A DNA stretch of 64,000 nt from Ypsolopha sequella (GCA_934047225.1 OW203984.1:2923201-2987200); one strand, 5' to 3'. Shown: positions 22,460-34,112, numbered from the stretch's first letter. Made by a program: numbers and translations. Notes: generated by a model from the sequence alone, not told the origin.

Positions 22460-23140
22460 GGTAGGAATATTAATTGTAATAATTTCAATAAAGCGAGATA
22501 AGTTAATATTTATTTTATATATTTCAAGAAAGCGAAACAAGTTAATTTAATATTTATTTAATTAATTTCAATAAAGCGAGATAAGTTAATCATTCGCATG
22601 TCGTTCTTTCTTTAATATTTATTTTATTAATTTCAATAAAGCAAGATAGATTAATCATTCGCATTAATTTCAATAAAGCGAGATAAGTTAATCATTCGCA
22701 TGTTATGCTTTCTTTAATATTTATTTTATTAATTTCAATGAAGCGAGATAAGTTAATTCAATATTTATGTCATTAATTTCAATAAAGCGAGATAAGTTAA
22801 TCATTCGCATGTTATGCTTTCTTTAATATTTATTTTATTAATTTCAATGAAGCGAGATAAGTTAATTCAATATTTATTTCATTAATTTCAATAAAGCGAG
22901 ATAAGTTAATCATTCGCATGTCGTTCTTTCTTTAATATTTATTTTATTAATTTCAATAAAGCAAGATAGATTAATCATTCGCATTAATTTCAATAAAGCG
23001 AGATAAGTTAATCATTCGCATGTTATGCTTTCTTTAATATTTATCTTATCAATTTCAATGAAGCGAAATAAGTTAATTTAATATTTATTTTATTAATTTA
23101 AATAAAGCGAGATAAGTTAATCATTCGCATGTTGTGTTTT
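22460..23140. repeat. Complex AT-rich tandem array
   Basis: Many variant copies of a module containing tttcaataaagcgagataag and ttaatcattcgcatg, alternating with tctttaatatttattttatt. Longer blocks repeat as well: cattcgcatgtcgttc occurs at 22591 and at 22911, a 320-bp period. Some blocks lack the cattcgcatg part, so the array grew by steps of different size. Confidence 0.85.
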
Positions 23141-23256
23141 CTTCAATAAGTAAGAAGTCAACCATTTCTTTAAGTTTGAATTGTTTGCGTCTGTGTATTC
23201 GGCCTATTAAAATTTGGAAATCCTAATAAAGAAAATGAAAGATATGTTTAAATCCA

Positions 23257-23647
23257 TTTTCAATGCATGTGCTCGTAAAGGCCCACTTTTTATGCATCAA
23301 AACCGAACAGAAAGTCGATTATTTTGCCCTAGGGCTTTATTATTATTATTTTTTTAATTTTTTTGCAATGGTTGGCTAACCTGCAGCCTTTCCTGTGTAC
23401 CATAGATGTTATAATTTTTTTTCCACTGTTTAACGGCTCTGGATACAATCCTTTTGAGCCAATCATAATTTAAAGTTCACAAGATAATATTTGTTTTCAT
23501 GTCCTCACACTATGCATTGAAAAACGTAGTATGATACACGGGCGTAAAAGCAATAAATTACTCGGTTACGTTTAAAACACTCGCTACGCTCGTGTTTTAA
23601 ATCGTCCTCGTAATTTATTCCTTTGCGCCCTTGTAGCATAAACTACT
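23257..23647 (+). repeat. 390-bp dispersed composite repeat, copy 1 of 3
   Basis: Shared with 51155-51545 and 57297-57675. The left part runs from ttttcaatgcat to atgcattgaaaa, so its ends are inverted copies. The right part (gtagtatgatacacgggcg ... gcccttgtagcataaactac) is an imperfect palindrome of about 120 bp centred on ctcgctacgctcg. No coding capacity. It behaves as one mobile unit since all three copies have both parts. Confidence 0.85.
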
Positions 23648-23911
23648 ATTCTGCTTACAGTTAGTAGTTAGTAAGCGTCATCAGGTGCTTTTGTGAAAAG
23701 GAGCTCATTTGAGAAAAACGACATTTAGTTAAGCAATTGGCTCATTTTTCCTTAGAATTTTCCTTTATGAGAGTTTTTAATCGAGGATTGCAACAAAATG
23801 ATTTCCTTATTGGCAGTTTTTATTTTGTTAGGTACCTTAAAGATTTCCTATTAGCAAATTGCATTGTTCGTTAATTTTTTTCCCCGTTCATTTCCTTCAT
23901 TTGGCTAAGCC

Positions 23912-23975
23912 CAATGACACATCCGCGAAATGACACATACGTGAAATTTCATATACGTGAAATAACACATACGTT
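23912..23975 (+). repeat. Four diverged 16-bp tandem units
   Basis: Variants of aatgacacatacgtga follow one another four times. A small, decaying minisatellite. Confidence 0.6.
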
Positions 23976-24061
23976 TGTGCACATTTGTAGCTTGGTGTAA
24001 AATTTTTGCATAGCAGCAGATTTTTTTACAGATTTTAAAAGTGATTCGCTTTTCATAGATT

Positions 24062-24295
24062 TTTTGACAGACGTCAAAATTGACATGTGATTCGTTCTAA
24101 TGTGGTGGCACTGTACAGTTGTTTCGTTACTTTTCGTTTTTTGACAGACGTCAAAATTGACATGTGATTCGTTCTAATGTGGTGGCACTGTACAGTTGTT
24201 TCGTTACTTTTCGTTTTTTGACAGACGTCAAAATTGACATGTGATTCGTTCTAATGTGGTGGCACTGTACAGTTGTTTCGTTACTTTTCGTTTTG
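24062..24295 (+). repeat. 77-bp tandem triplication
   Basis: The phrase gacagacgtcaaaattgaca begins at 24066, 24143 and 24220, an exact 77-bp period with three essentially identical units. Each unit contains the palindrome gacgtc. Confidence 0.92.
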
Positions 24296-24327
24296 ATTGT
24301 TACGTCACTAAGTTCAGGGTTGTCATA

Positions 24328-24369
24328 CTCTCTTTCTGATTCTGTCTTTAGAGAGAATCAGAAAGAGAG
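24328..24369. repeat. 16-bp perfect inverted repeat
   Basis: ctctctttctgattct (24328-24343) and its exact complement agaatcagaaagagag (24354-24369) flank a 10-nt loop. A short stem-loop of unknown meaning. Confidence 0.8.
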
Positions 24370-26093
24370 AATCTTTAGAGATTAAATTTATATTGGTTTT
24401 TTAGAAATTTAATCTTTTGCTAAGTGGCAAAAAGAATAAGCAGTATACAAGAAATAAATAACTTAATTTCATGTAGGTATAGATTCGAGGGTAATTTTGT
24501 ATTTTCGGATGCAAACGGTATTTTTGGGTATATTTTTGTAACAAATTAGGTACCTAGTTCGTTTAAGGCGATTATCCCGGACAAAATGTGAAATTCGACA
24601 TTTTAGAATTTCGAAGACGCTGCATCCTGTCGCTTTAGAAAATTGCAGTTTTGGATAAACATACGTTGATCCTTATTCTAAGACCCCTTGGAATTCGTTT
24701 TTACATAATTTATCATTTAAAGCTATAATAAGCTTCACGCGTTACTACAAAGTCATAAAAATAAGAAACTGTTTATCATCAGTTTCTCACCAAATACGGG
24801 CTAAAATGCAGAAGACATCACATATTCAGGTATGGTTCAAAGAAGTAAAGATTCCTATGAGATTCTTTTTTTATTCAATTTGTTTTAGAAGGAAAAAGCT
24901 TGAAAATATTTAATAGCGCCTGAAAAAAAAAATACCAAAACAAGATCTAACGATTTTGATTATTGCTTTTAAATTTAATCAGGCACTTAGAGTCAAACGA
25001 CATGCTCCCGTCACGCAAAAATAAAAAAATAAAATGTCTTTATTTCGGGCAATGAAAAACACATAGAAAGTGGAAAGAAAATTTTGGCTAATATCAGGTG
25101 TTTTTGTGGTAGTGTAGTGCATTTGACGATTCCGATTTTGTATAATATTGTGAACTAGTGGTGTGTGGTGTATAGTAATGTAAATATTCCCTTTTGTTTT
25201 GTTTTTGTGCAATAAGTGTAAGTGTAATGTATAGGTTAGGTTAGTTTGCTGTATCATTTATTAAATAAATTAACATTGTAGAAGACAATAATAAATGGTA
25301 AATAATGGGTAATAAAAGAATAATAAAGTACTACGGTTCTGGTAAAGCCAAGCGAGTTTACCAAAATAAAGGTCGACGACTCCTCGGTCTCAAATAGGCA
25401 CAGAGCATAAAATATAATCTTTACGTCAAAAATAAAATAAATCAAAATAAAAAACAAATAATAGGCCAATAGAGGCAATATTATATATTTATTAAAGTAT
25501 TACTCGCACATGTGATTATATTATAAACTTATGAACGAATAACTCTTTTCGAGTGCAACAACAATAAAAATATTTTATGCAACAAGGATTGAAGAATCAC
25601 GTCGAGGTGCATAATTGAAAAACTGCAGAGACGCAACCACACGTGCATTTGTCCCAAGAGCTGCAGTTGATTTCATACAGTGCATTGTGTGCGCAAGACA
25701 TTCGAAGGCAGCCAGAGACTCAAAGGATTTCTCTCCATTCTTCAGAGGGCTATTGACGGTCTCCAATATCAATACGTAACTCGATGAGGACTGCTTGAAG
25801 CAGGCATATGGAACAGAACCCACACAATTATTGCTGCTCGTTTGATGGACTCTAATCTTGTGCTATATAGGTTACACTGTGTTCTTCTTACTGCCGTCTC
25901 AATTCAGCGTATCCACGTTTCAAAAACATCTTTAATTATTGTTATTTGCTCCTTTGTGCATTTTTGACAAATACCAAAATCTTGATCATCTGTTACAGCC
26001 TTCTGTCAAAGTCAGTATAATTTTGATGAACATAAATACTCGCAACGTGCCAGTTAATCAAATTAGAACCTTCTTACTTAAATTTTAACGTAA
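24370..26093. other. Non-coding stretch upstream of the Penelope-like element
   Basis: No supported gene. ggttaggttag-type short runs occur at about 25230. I searched this part for a second hammerhead core, which a 5' pseudo-LTR would carry, and found none. The 5' end of the element therefore cannot be placed. Confidence 0.45.
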
Positions 26094-27761
26094 ATGAAGG
26101 AAATCGTAAATAAAATAAAAAATATAACAGCCAAACTTTCCCAATATTATACCCATTTACAATTTTTAGGAAAATGTTTGGAAATTGGTGCAGCACCGAA
26201 AGGGCTGATACCAAAAATTGCCCTCAGTGCAATACCACCAATAATCAGAAGCAACATGATTATGGTTAACTACATGAACGCCTTACACTCTACACACATG
26301 CTCTACATACAATATATAAACCTCTGCACAGATCAGAAAAATAAGCTAGATGCACTTTTAAAAGTCAGCCTTATCGCCTTTCCTCGTCTGTTTTTAAAAA
26401 TACAAACGCTCCTCTCAAAAGCTACGAGAAATATCTCTCAGGAGCAAATCAAATCACAAATAAAACTAAAAAATCTACAAAAATATTACAAACAAAACAA
26501 CATTAATCTACCATTAAGATACCAACAAATAAATATTCCTGCAGATCTAAACCTAACTCCGATAGACCTCTCTAACCCATTCTCCATTCCTCCACCTCCT
26601 CCGCCGGGATACTATATACATTATGATAAAACGCCCACCACTGACACTATAGTAAATCTATCTTCAGTTCAATTAACTCCTGAAGATAGAGCCGTGTTAA
26701 ACAAAGGGCTATCATTTTGTCCCACAAAAAAACTTGACAAGATTAAATTGTTGAACGATTTCGTGAGATTCGGGCGCAAGCTAAAATGGAAACATTACTG
26801 GGAAACTAACCCACGTCACCATAATAACAATACACACGCAGCTCTACAAAAATTCAAACCACCATCACCTAACGAACCACCACCACTACCTCCAAACCAT
26901 CCTATCGAAACATTTTTAACCAGCCTTTTCGCAAAATTGTCAGATCACAGATATATAAATAGTCTACAAGACAAAACGCAAAACCTTACCTATAAAGAAA
27001 AAGAATCCCTAAAAAAACTTCAAAACAACAATGACATCATAATTACCACCGCAGACAAAGGATCAACAACCGTAATAATGAACAAAGAAGACTACATTTC
27101 CGAAGGACTTAGGCAACTGACTGACTCGACCTTTTATTCTGTCGCACCAAGTGACCCATGTGAGCAGATTGTTGACTTGCTCTGTGACATGCTCCACACA
27201 AGAGGTGAATCTGAAGGCCTATCTGAGACTGATATTGAACTCCTGATACCTAGTCATCCGAGAACCCCACATTTTTATATGTTGCCAAAAATTCACAAGA
27301 CCAACAATCCAGGCCGTCCTATCGTTGCGTCCTATGACGCACCGACAGAAAGAATATCATCATTTGTAGATTACCACATACAACCATTAGTCAAAGAATT
27401 ATCATCCTATGTGAAAGACACCAACCATTTCCTCCAAATTATTAATTCAATACAGTTACCAAACAACACACCATTTCTTTTAGTCACAATAGACGTTATA
27501 TCCCTCTATACCAATATTCCGCACGCCGATGGCCTTGCAGCACTCCGTTACCAACTAAATACCCGATCCCTACCACACCATCTATCAACCGACTTCATTA
27601 CCACCCTCGCAGACATCATATTAAATAACAACTACTTTAATTTTGAAAATACATACTATCACCAATTAAAAGGGACGGCCATGGGTACTCGGATGGCACC
27701 AAGTTACGCAAACATATTCATGGGTACATTGAAACCAGTTTTCTATCTACAGAACCGTTGA
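26094..27761 (+). pseudogene. PLE polyprotein, 5' part (RT fingers and palm)
   Basis: 555 codons to a stop created by a frameshift. Residues 1-250 form the basic N-terminal region of PLEs, with a Pro-rich stretch near 165. Residues of about 310-450 hold the conserved RT start (TADKGSTTVIMNK, HFYMLPKIHKTNNPGRPIVA). Motif A is TIDVISLYTNIP with catalytic D467, and motif B is KGTAMGTRMAPSYANIFMG at 526-544. Right after MGT the reading should continue in the next frame; the sequence TSFLSTEP, directly upstream of the second open frame, is readable there. The lesion lies at about 27732-27740 and looks like a one-base gain or a two-base loss. Copying an RNA template would need both parts in one chain. 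Confidence 0.85.
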
Positions 27762-28852
27762 AACCTCCTGTGTGGAAAAGATTCATTGACGACATCTTTA
27801 TGATCTGGCCACACAGTAGCGACTCCCTCTGTAAATTCCTTGACAGACTGAACAATCATTCATCACTTAGATTCACCCACAACATATCCTTACATAAAAT
27901 AACTTTCCTTGACGTCGACATCACCATTAATCACACCAACCAAATAAACACTGGCGTACATTTCAAGCCCACAAACAAATTAGAATATCTTGATTACAAT
28001 AGTTGTCATCCATCACACATAAAAAAATCCATTCCATACTCACTTTCACTCCACGGCCATCAAATCTGCAATACCCATACCTCACTTAACCACTACCATA
28101 ACAAAATACACGAAGGTCTCCGCAATAGAAACTACCCCGAAGCATTCCTACAAAAACATATACATGACAGACCAAGATTTCATAACCCACAGAACAAACA
28201 CAAGAACTCATCAGATCACCCAAGATTAATCACCACATATTTCCACGGTAGCCATAAACTTACACAAATTATCAAAGACTTCATACCTATACTCCGACAA
28301 CACGATGACACAAAAAACCTACTCCCCTTAAATCCACAAATTTGCTACAGACAAAACCCAAACTTAAAGTCATCACTCACAAAAACAAGACCCACACAAT
28401 CACTCCACCAATCAATAACTTCACCTGGAACAACCCCATGTCAACAACCTCGCTGCAAAACCTGTCCCCTGATCAAACCAGACACACAAATTAACACACA
28501 TCACACATCGAATACATACAAAGCACAACCTAACTCCTCATGCAAAACAGCGAACTGTATATACCTGCTAGAATGTCGACTCTGCCCCGCATTCTATGTA
28601 GGTGAAACAAGAAACGCTCTCCACATCCGCATGAACAATCACCGTCACACAACAGACTCAGTACAAAATAACACTCTACCTATCCCGACACACGCCCGAT
28701 CTCATAATCAAACCTTCAATAACTGCTTCACCGTTCGCGTCATTAAATCATTTCACCCTCCACTAACTGACATTGACCTTAGGACCTGGGAGTCGTCCTA
28801 CATCTGGTCACTTGGTGCCCACTACAACCATGGACTGAACAGAAAACACTAA
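27758..28852 (+). pseudogene. PLE polyprotein, 3' part (RT motif C and GIY-YIG endonuclease)
   Basis: 364 residues in the frame after the lesion. RT motif C is RFIDDIF at residues 8-14, with the two catalytic Asp at 11-12, and ITFLDVDI follows as motif D. A Cys-rich linker (PCQQPRCKTCPLI) precedes the endonuclease. The GIY-YIG-type domain covers about residues 265-355: CIYLLEC and FYVGETRNALHIRMNNH carry the Tyr, Gly, Arg and His positions of the family. The frame ends naturally at RKH. As separate open frames neither part would be active. A base error in the assembly is an alternative to a true mutation. Confidence 0.85.
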
Positions 28853-29192
28853 CTGACAGACAAACTAAACCACCCTCTCATCACTTCCATCACGCTCTTC
28901 CACACATACCCTGAATACCCCACCAACCACAGAAAACTCTCTGTCCCTTTCAGGGAACACATATACCAGAATTGGGATGGCATGAGAAAAATTTATGGTG
29001 GTGATTGTGGGCACTTGAAGGGCTTGTACTTGTCCACAAAATTTTTAAAATTTTATAATTTTATTATTTGATAAAAAATTTGTGGACCAATACAAACAGG
29101 TTAGGTTAGTTAAGAAAAATATTGTCTTTTTTTTTATTATTTTTATTTCTTTTCCTGTTTTTATTACTATGGTATATTTTTCTTTTTTAATA

Positions 29193-29235
29193 CTTGACTG
29201 ATGACGGCCCACTAAGGGCCGAAATATATTTCAAG
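29193..29235 (+). ncRNA. Hammerhead-like ribozyme in the PLE 3' tail
   Basis: Stem I is CTTGA (29193-29197) paired with TCAAG (29231-29235). Between them lie the canonical core CTGATGA (29198-29204), one extra C, stem II GGCCC/GGGCC with loop ACTAA, GAAA (29221-29224) and a minimal palindromic stem III (ATATAT) ending in an AUU cleavage triplet at about 29230. All invariant core bases are present. The extra C leaves the base next to the core unpaired, or else pairs with the G of GAAA, so activity is not certain. Hammerheads with short stem III are known from Penelope-like elements; they process the element RNA. Confidence 0.72.
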
Positions 29236-29262
29236 CTAAAAAAATTCATTTTATTTATTAAT

Positions 29263-30016
29263 TATATTTAAAGTAATATATGTATAATTACAAATCAATG
29301 ATAAAATAGTATATGAATTCTAGGTAAAAGAAATACAAATTGTTAAGTTAATATTTTATATGTATATTATTAAAATATTATATCTTTCATAGAAATTTAG
29401 GTGTCAGTAATGAATGACCATTCTGACAAAGAAAATATATATATCCTACTGAGAGGACAAGATAATTTAAATCAAGAAATGGTAATGAGGGAGTACCTAA
29501 GTATCTAGCTGCTGAATCTTCATTCAGTAAAATATAAATCAATGCTTGATAACAGAACTATTGAAACGTTAGAGGCTTTAATGATTATTTAGAATAATTT
29601 GTTTGTTTTTTAGCTTTTAAAGAAAATTGAGTGTCAGTAACGACCATCCTGACAAAGAAAACATAAATGTCATACTGAGTGGACAAGATAACGTTGTGCC
29701 GTTCAGGGTCAAGGTCATTGTACTGCCAGAAGGACAAGTCAAATTTTCATACAAAATACGTACGGCAAGCAGGACAACATATTGATTTTGTCAGGACGTT
29801 TCGCACAAAAAACCCATCCTTCCAGAAGAGCTACAAATAAATATCCAAATACGCTACAAATAAATTTAAATATCTGCCTAACTTTGCCCGTTCAATTAGT
29901 CTTACTAAACAACCAATCAACCCAAATTTTGGATTTATTTACGTATATAACATGTGTTATTATTTTACTCTAATTAATGATTCTTTCGCTAAACTCATAA
30001 ACTAAACATGAAAATC
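29263..30016. other. Non-coding stretch with a local duplication
   Basis: 29401-29468 and 29631-29691 are diverged copies (gtgtcagtaa, ctgacaaagaaaa, ctgag.ggacaagataa). The next phrases (gcccgttcaattagtctta near 29887) resemble the repeat at 11850-11870. No gene. Confidence 0.45.
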
Positions 30017-31492
30017 AGAGGTGCGATTGTGTAAGAAAATAGTCATGAAATCGTATTCATTTGATAGCTTAAAACTAATCATTTCACTTGTCAAACGGCC
30101 AATTCGAATTGTCTATGGTATTCATAGATGCTTTACGATTTGTATTGTTATTTTAGACAATGAGTGAATGATTTGTTAAGATTGACAGATAATTCGAATT
30201 GTCTAAGATTTTGTTAGTTCATCGCTAATGTCAAATGATTGCGGCGACTTGTTGTCTATGACAATCGTTTAACGGTAAGTGTTTTTGATTATTTTGGAAT
30301 AAAATTAGGTAAAACAATTTTTATTCTGTCATTAAAATCAATAAATGATGTTCAATTAATTAAAATTGTGGAGCTTTTTAGTCAAAACCCTTGGCTTTGG
30401 CACATAAATAAGAATTGTTTTTTATATGAACACAGTTTGGGGTTATATTTTTGTAGGAAAGATATTATGAAAAGGTTTAGGGCAGTTCGGCCACAGATTA
30501 AAATATTTTTTCTTACTTTTTAGGGTTCCGTACCCAAAGGGTAACCAACGGGACCCTATTACTTAGACTCCGCTGTCCGTCTGTCTGTCCGTCTGTCAAC
30601 AGGCTGTATCTCATGAACCGTGATAGTAAGACAGTTGAAATTTTCACAGATGATGTATTTCTGTTGCCGCTATAACAACAAATACTAAAAAACAGAATAA
30701 AATAAATATTTAAGGGGGCTCCCATACAACAGACATGTTTTTTCGCTGTTTTTATATATAATGGTACGGAACCCTTCGTGCGCGAGTCCGACTCGCACTT
30801 GGCCGGTTTTTGTATTTTGGTTCGGTTGCTATTTCGTCATACTAATATAATAAAGAAACATACTATAAAATAAAACACCGACCGATTCAAAAATATTTTG
30901 CAGTTGCAGTTGACTTGACACTTGAATTGATTCGAAACTATGACGCGTTATTATAACTACAAAACTCGGACGAAGACAAATGATACGATAAGATATAGCG
31001 CTGTCTCTTTCAGACATCACATCTAGTAAAAAAAGTAATCCCGTGTCAAGCTCTTCAACTACATATACTGTTGAGTAGTAGTAAACTTATGCCACCACCT
31101 GGGGTCGAGCAGCTGAAACTCGGTTTTCCTTCAATTGTTGCGTTTGGTTATACGAGTTGCATGGAGATAAGTTTCGATTGAATTCTATGTTTTAAATTAT
31201 AAAAATTAATTTTTGTGGTGGATTTAAAAAATGTAATCAAAAAGATCTATTATTTTTGTGTTTGACATAATTTTAAAGTAAATAAATTATCAAATTTCAT
31301 TTTACGTAGGTAGTACACAATAAAACGCAATTTCATTTCGCATTTTTTAAACCATCGGTCATTTCTAAACCTTCGGTTACTTTTCGGTCTTCATTTTATG
31401 GACAGTTTTACACAATTCGAATTTGCCCTACACGATCCTTGACAATGGTATAGATTTATCATCTATGACCAACCTTACACAATCGCACCTCT
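30017..31492. mobile_element. Non-coding TIR element carrying an inner repeat
   Basis: agaggtgcgattgtgtaag at 30017-30035 and its exact complement at 31474-31492 form perfect 19-bp inverted ends. Similarity continues inward with gaps (gtcat..., aattcgaattgt). No target duplication is evident. The inside has no transposase and contains the dispersed repeat at 30519-30812. Family not identified. Confidence 0.6.
30519..30812 (+). repeat. Lepidopteran 'gggttccgtac' interspersed repeat
   Basis: Begins tagggttccgtacccaaagg, passes gtctgtctgtccgtctgtc and ends cgcgagtccgactcgcact followed by tggccggttttt. This is a very common repeat in moth and butterfly DNA. Decayed scraps are near 35866-35880, 43972-44000 and 45340-45385. 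It is inserted within the TIR element at 30017-31492, so it is younger than that element. Confidence 0.8.
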
Positions 31493-31606
31493 TTACATTA
31501 CCAGAATACGGACGCCTCACAGAATAAGGTTGCGGGAAGCGCGCGGGGCGACTCGCTTGCAAGTGCGCCGCGCAGCAGGAATAAGACGGCTATTGTTTTT
31601 TTCAAA

Positions 31607-31711
31607 TACAGACTGTTCACAGGTATTTTACCTCTGACAGCTGTTCTATGTCCAATACTTAAGAAACATTTTCGATCAGCCTAGAGGTAAAATAACTGTG
31701 AACGATCTGTA
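31607..31711. repeat. Small foldback element
   Basis: 29-nt arms 31607-31635 and 31683-31711 are inverted copies with 3 mismatches (both contain gttcaca and attttacctct or complements). A GC-rich segment follows with gcggccgcggccgc at about 31719-31732. Confidence 0.75.
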
Positions 31712-31732
31712 CCTATCGCGGCCGCGGCCGCT

Positions 31733-32522
31733 AACTCAATGATTCCCTTAAGGCGTATGACCACGCTAAATAAGCTACTCGATGTGTGTCGGTACAAATA
31801 TCAACGGAAACGACATTGAAATAATGTTCATTTCAGCTTGCCTTGAAAAGTGGCTGTTACGACAACCACTGCGTCTCCGGCTAGCGCAAAATAGGAGAAA
31901 ATAATACTTTTCACATGGACACCATGAACGGAAAATAAAATTTGAATTTTGAATTTTGTAGATCTAAAAATTTCCTATAATTTGGTGAAATAATAATTAA
32001 AATCGCTTTAGGCGTTTGGAAGGAGTGAGAGAATTATTGTGTTAATCATGTGGAACTTTCGATGACTTTCGATTTTTTTTGTCAAAACTTACAATAGAAA
32101 AACAGTTTATGAAACTTAATATTTATTTTTGACTCTATAATGCCTGTTATATATTTTTATGAAAGTTTTTGGACCACCCGTGTGGGAGGAGTAAGCCTTC
32201 AAAGACAGGTCCAAATTGCAGTTGGCGTATCCATTCGCCGTAAATACAAGCCGTTTTCTATTCAAAGTCGTCTTCGCTATAATTGTGATGAGAACTGAAA
32301 TACATCGTTTGCATATTTATGCACGAGCATCGATATCGATTGTTTTCAACAATTGTGTACTAACTATTATTACTCCGCAAGTAGGAAATAAACAAACAGG
32401 AAAACTGTTTGTTTTCTCGTCACCTATAATCGTGGGCAGGATAAAGGGCTCGCTAGACGCTGAAATAAGTTTTTGCCCAGATGGACAAAATCGGAACTAA
32501 AAGCCGAATATACGAGTAGTTA
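31733..32522. other. Non-coding stretch
   Basis: No supported gene or repeat. The open frame at 32216-32500 lacks recognisable domains. Confidence 0.5.
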
Positions 32523-32900
32523 AGAGGCTATCCGAATTTTATTTTTTCTCACTGTCACTCCAAGCGAAAAATCGCGCAATGCGAGAGGGGCGGATTCAGG
32601 GCAAAAAGGAAAAAAGTTGGTTTTATATTTTTATTAAAAAAACTAAATTAGCTAGCAAAATTTCAAATATAAAATCTCTAGATATTTGTGATACACACCT
32701 AATAAGATATGTTTGAGTTCTGTATATGGTTCCGATTCGTCAAACGAGGAGAAAAAGTGTGTTTGAAGACCTCATTTCAACAATTATTTCTATCGAGGAA
32801 AATTCCTCCAAACATGTTTTATAATCTCAAAACCCTAGATTATATAATCAAAATACATATACCAGAAATTTATTAAAATTTTCCGTGTATTTCATGAAAT
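32523..32900 (+). repeat. Dispersed non-coding repeat, forward copy
   Basis: The portion from about 32690 to 32900 matches 42087-42310 in inverted orientation over long runs (for example cgaggaaaa, ccctagattatataatc). At the other end agaggctat(c/g)cgaattttatt is also shared. The unit is about 300-380 bp without coding capacity. Confidence 0.75.
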
Positions 32901-33135
32901 ACACAGAAAAGAAACATCCTTGTTTTTTTCGCATATCGCCTTAATGTTATGACAGTATCTACTGAGAAGCACCTAAGTTCTGGCTATTGAATGATCAGAT
33001 TGGACAAACGCGGCTAATTCGAAAGAATGTTCTTATGAATATGATAGATATGATATGATAGTGCACACAGATGATAAAAGAATCAGACGAATTTCAACCA
33101 TAGATGTAATCTTGTCTCTGTCGATTTCACCGAAC

Positions 33136-33153
33136 GAGCCCCTTAAGGGGCTC
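33136..33153. repeat. Perfect 18-bp palindrome in a short degenerate repeat
   Basis: GAGCCCCTTAAGGGGCTC reads the same on both strands. It is embedded between three imperfect copies of tgtcgatttYaYcgaacNagcccct (33118-33220). Confidence 0.75.
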
Positions 33154-33905
33154 TGTGTCTGTCTCTCCCTGTCGATTTTATCGAACTAGCCCCTCTGTCG
33201 ATTTTACCGAAATCGTAAGTTAAGCATCAGTTTTGCCTTGGATTCAGTTCCGTCAATGTAGACGGTAAAAATTTAAAAAAATATGGTGTGTTTTTTGTTT
33301 TAAAAATAAACATACTTTCAATCATCTTTTAACTATAATACTTTTAAAAAGAATGAATTTCTCGAAAGAAGCGATTCAGTTTTCATATTTCGAAACCAAT
33401 TGAAACGAAACCAACACACTCACATACTTACTAGAAATAACCTATATTAATTTCATAAAGAAATTATAGTTAATGTCTAAATGTAGCCGCAATTTCAAAA
33501 TAACTGAAGTTTTGCGTGTGCGGCATTTGGTTTGAGCAGGATAGATGGTTAAAAAATAAAAGCGTTAGAGCAGGACTGAATTATTGCATTGTGCAGCCCC
33601 TTAACTGTAAAAGGCACTATTTATGTAGATCACGAACATTTCCATTCTTACTTGTAGGTATAATCATTACGTTTATTGCAAGGAGATAATGTTTGTTGAC
33701 TTCAAACTATACTCATTGAACATGAACATAGTGATATAAGATCGCCACAAATAACCTTTGCGTCAAACCTATTTGTGTTGGTATTATCAGCTTAAGATAA
33801 AATGTTGCATGTGAATTTTGACCATAATTAGTTGAATGCTTAGGCACTACGTAACATGAAGTAACATCTTTGTGTGACGTGAGCGGCGTCCAGCCCCTCT
33901 ATTCT
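33154..33905. other. Non-coding stretch
   Basis: Beyond the degenerate repeat at its left edge I see nothing that can be supported. Confidence 0.5.
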
Positions 33906-34112
33906 GTATCTTTAGTTGCCAACTGAACGAGGTGCCTATCATCAAAAACATACGTAAAAACTGAAATTTCAAAATTGCCTTTAGTGGGTATTGAACTATT
34001 TACGAACTGTGTCGTCACTTCAAGTGCGAATATATCCTTAGGAAATCGGAATTCGATAGTATATTTATGTTTTTGATGATAGGCACCCAGTCTAGAAGGC
34101 AACTAGAGATAC
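33906..34112. mobile_element. MITE with 47-bp inverted ends
   Basis: 33906-33952 and 34066-34112 are inverted copies with few mismatches; both contain ggtgcctatcatcaaaaacat. The 207-bp unit has no coding capacity, although a 67-codon frame happens to span it on the minus strand. No clear target duplication. Confidence 0.75.

Larger units (their letters stand above)
26094..29262 (+). mobile_element. Penelope-like retroelement (PLE)
   Basis: One long gene split by a single frameshift encodes a PLE reverse transcriptase followed by a GIY-YIG endonuclease. It is followed by a non-coding tail holding a hammerhead-like ribozyme motif at 29193-29235, as reported for PLE pseudo-LTRs. The right end is placed at the end of the shared tail pattern (attttatttattaa); the left end is unknown and only the coding start is given. 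No target duplication could be fixed. Confidence 0.85.
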
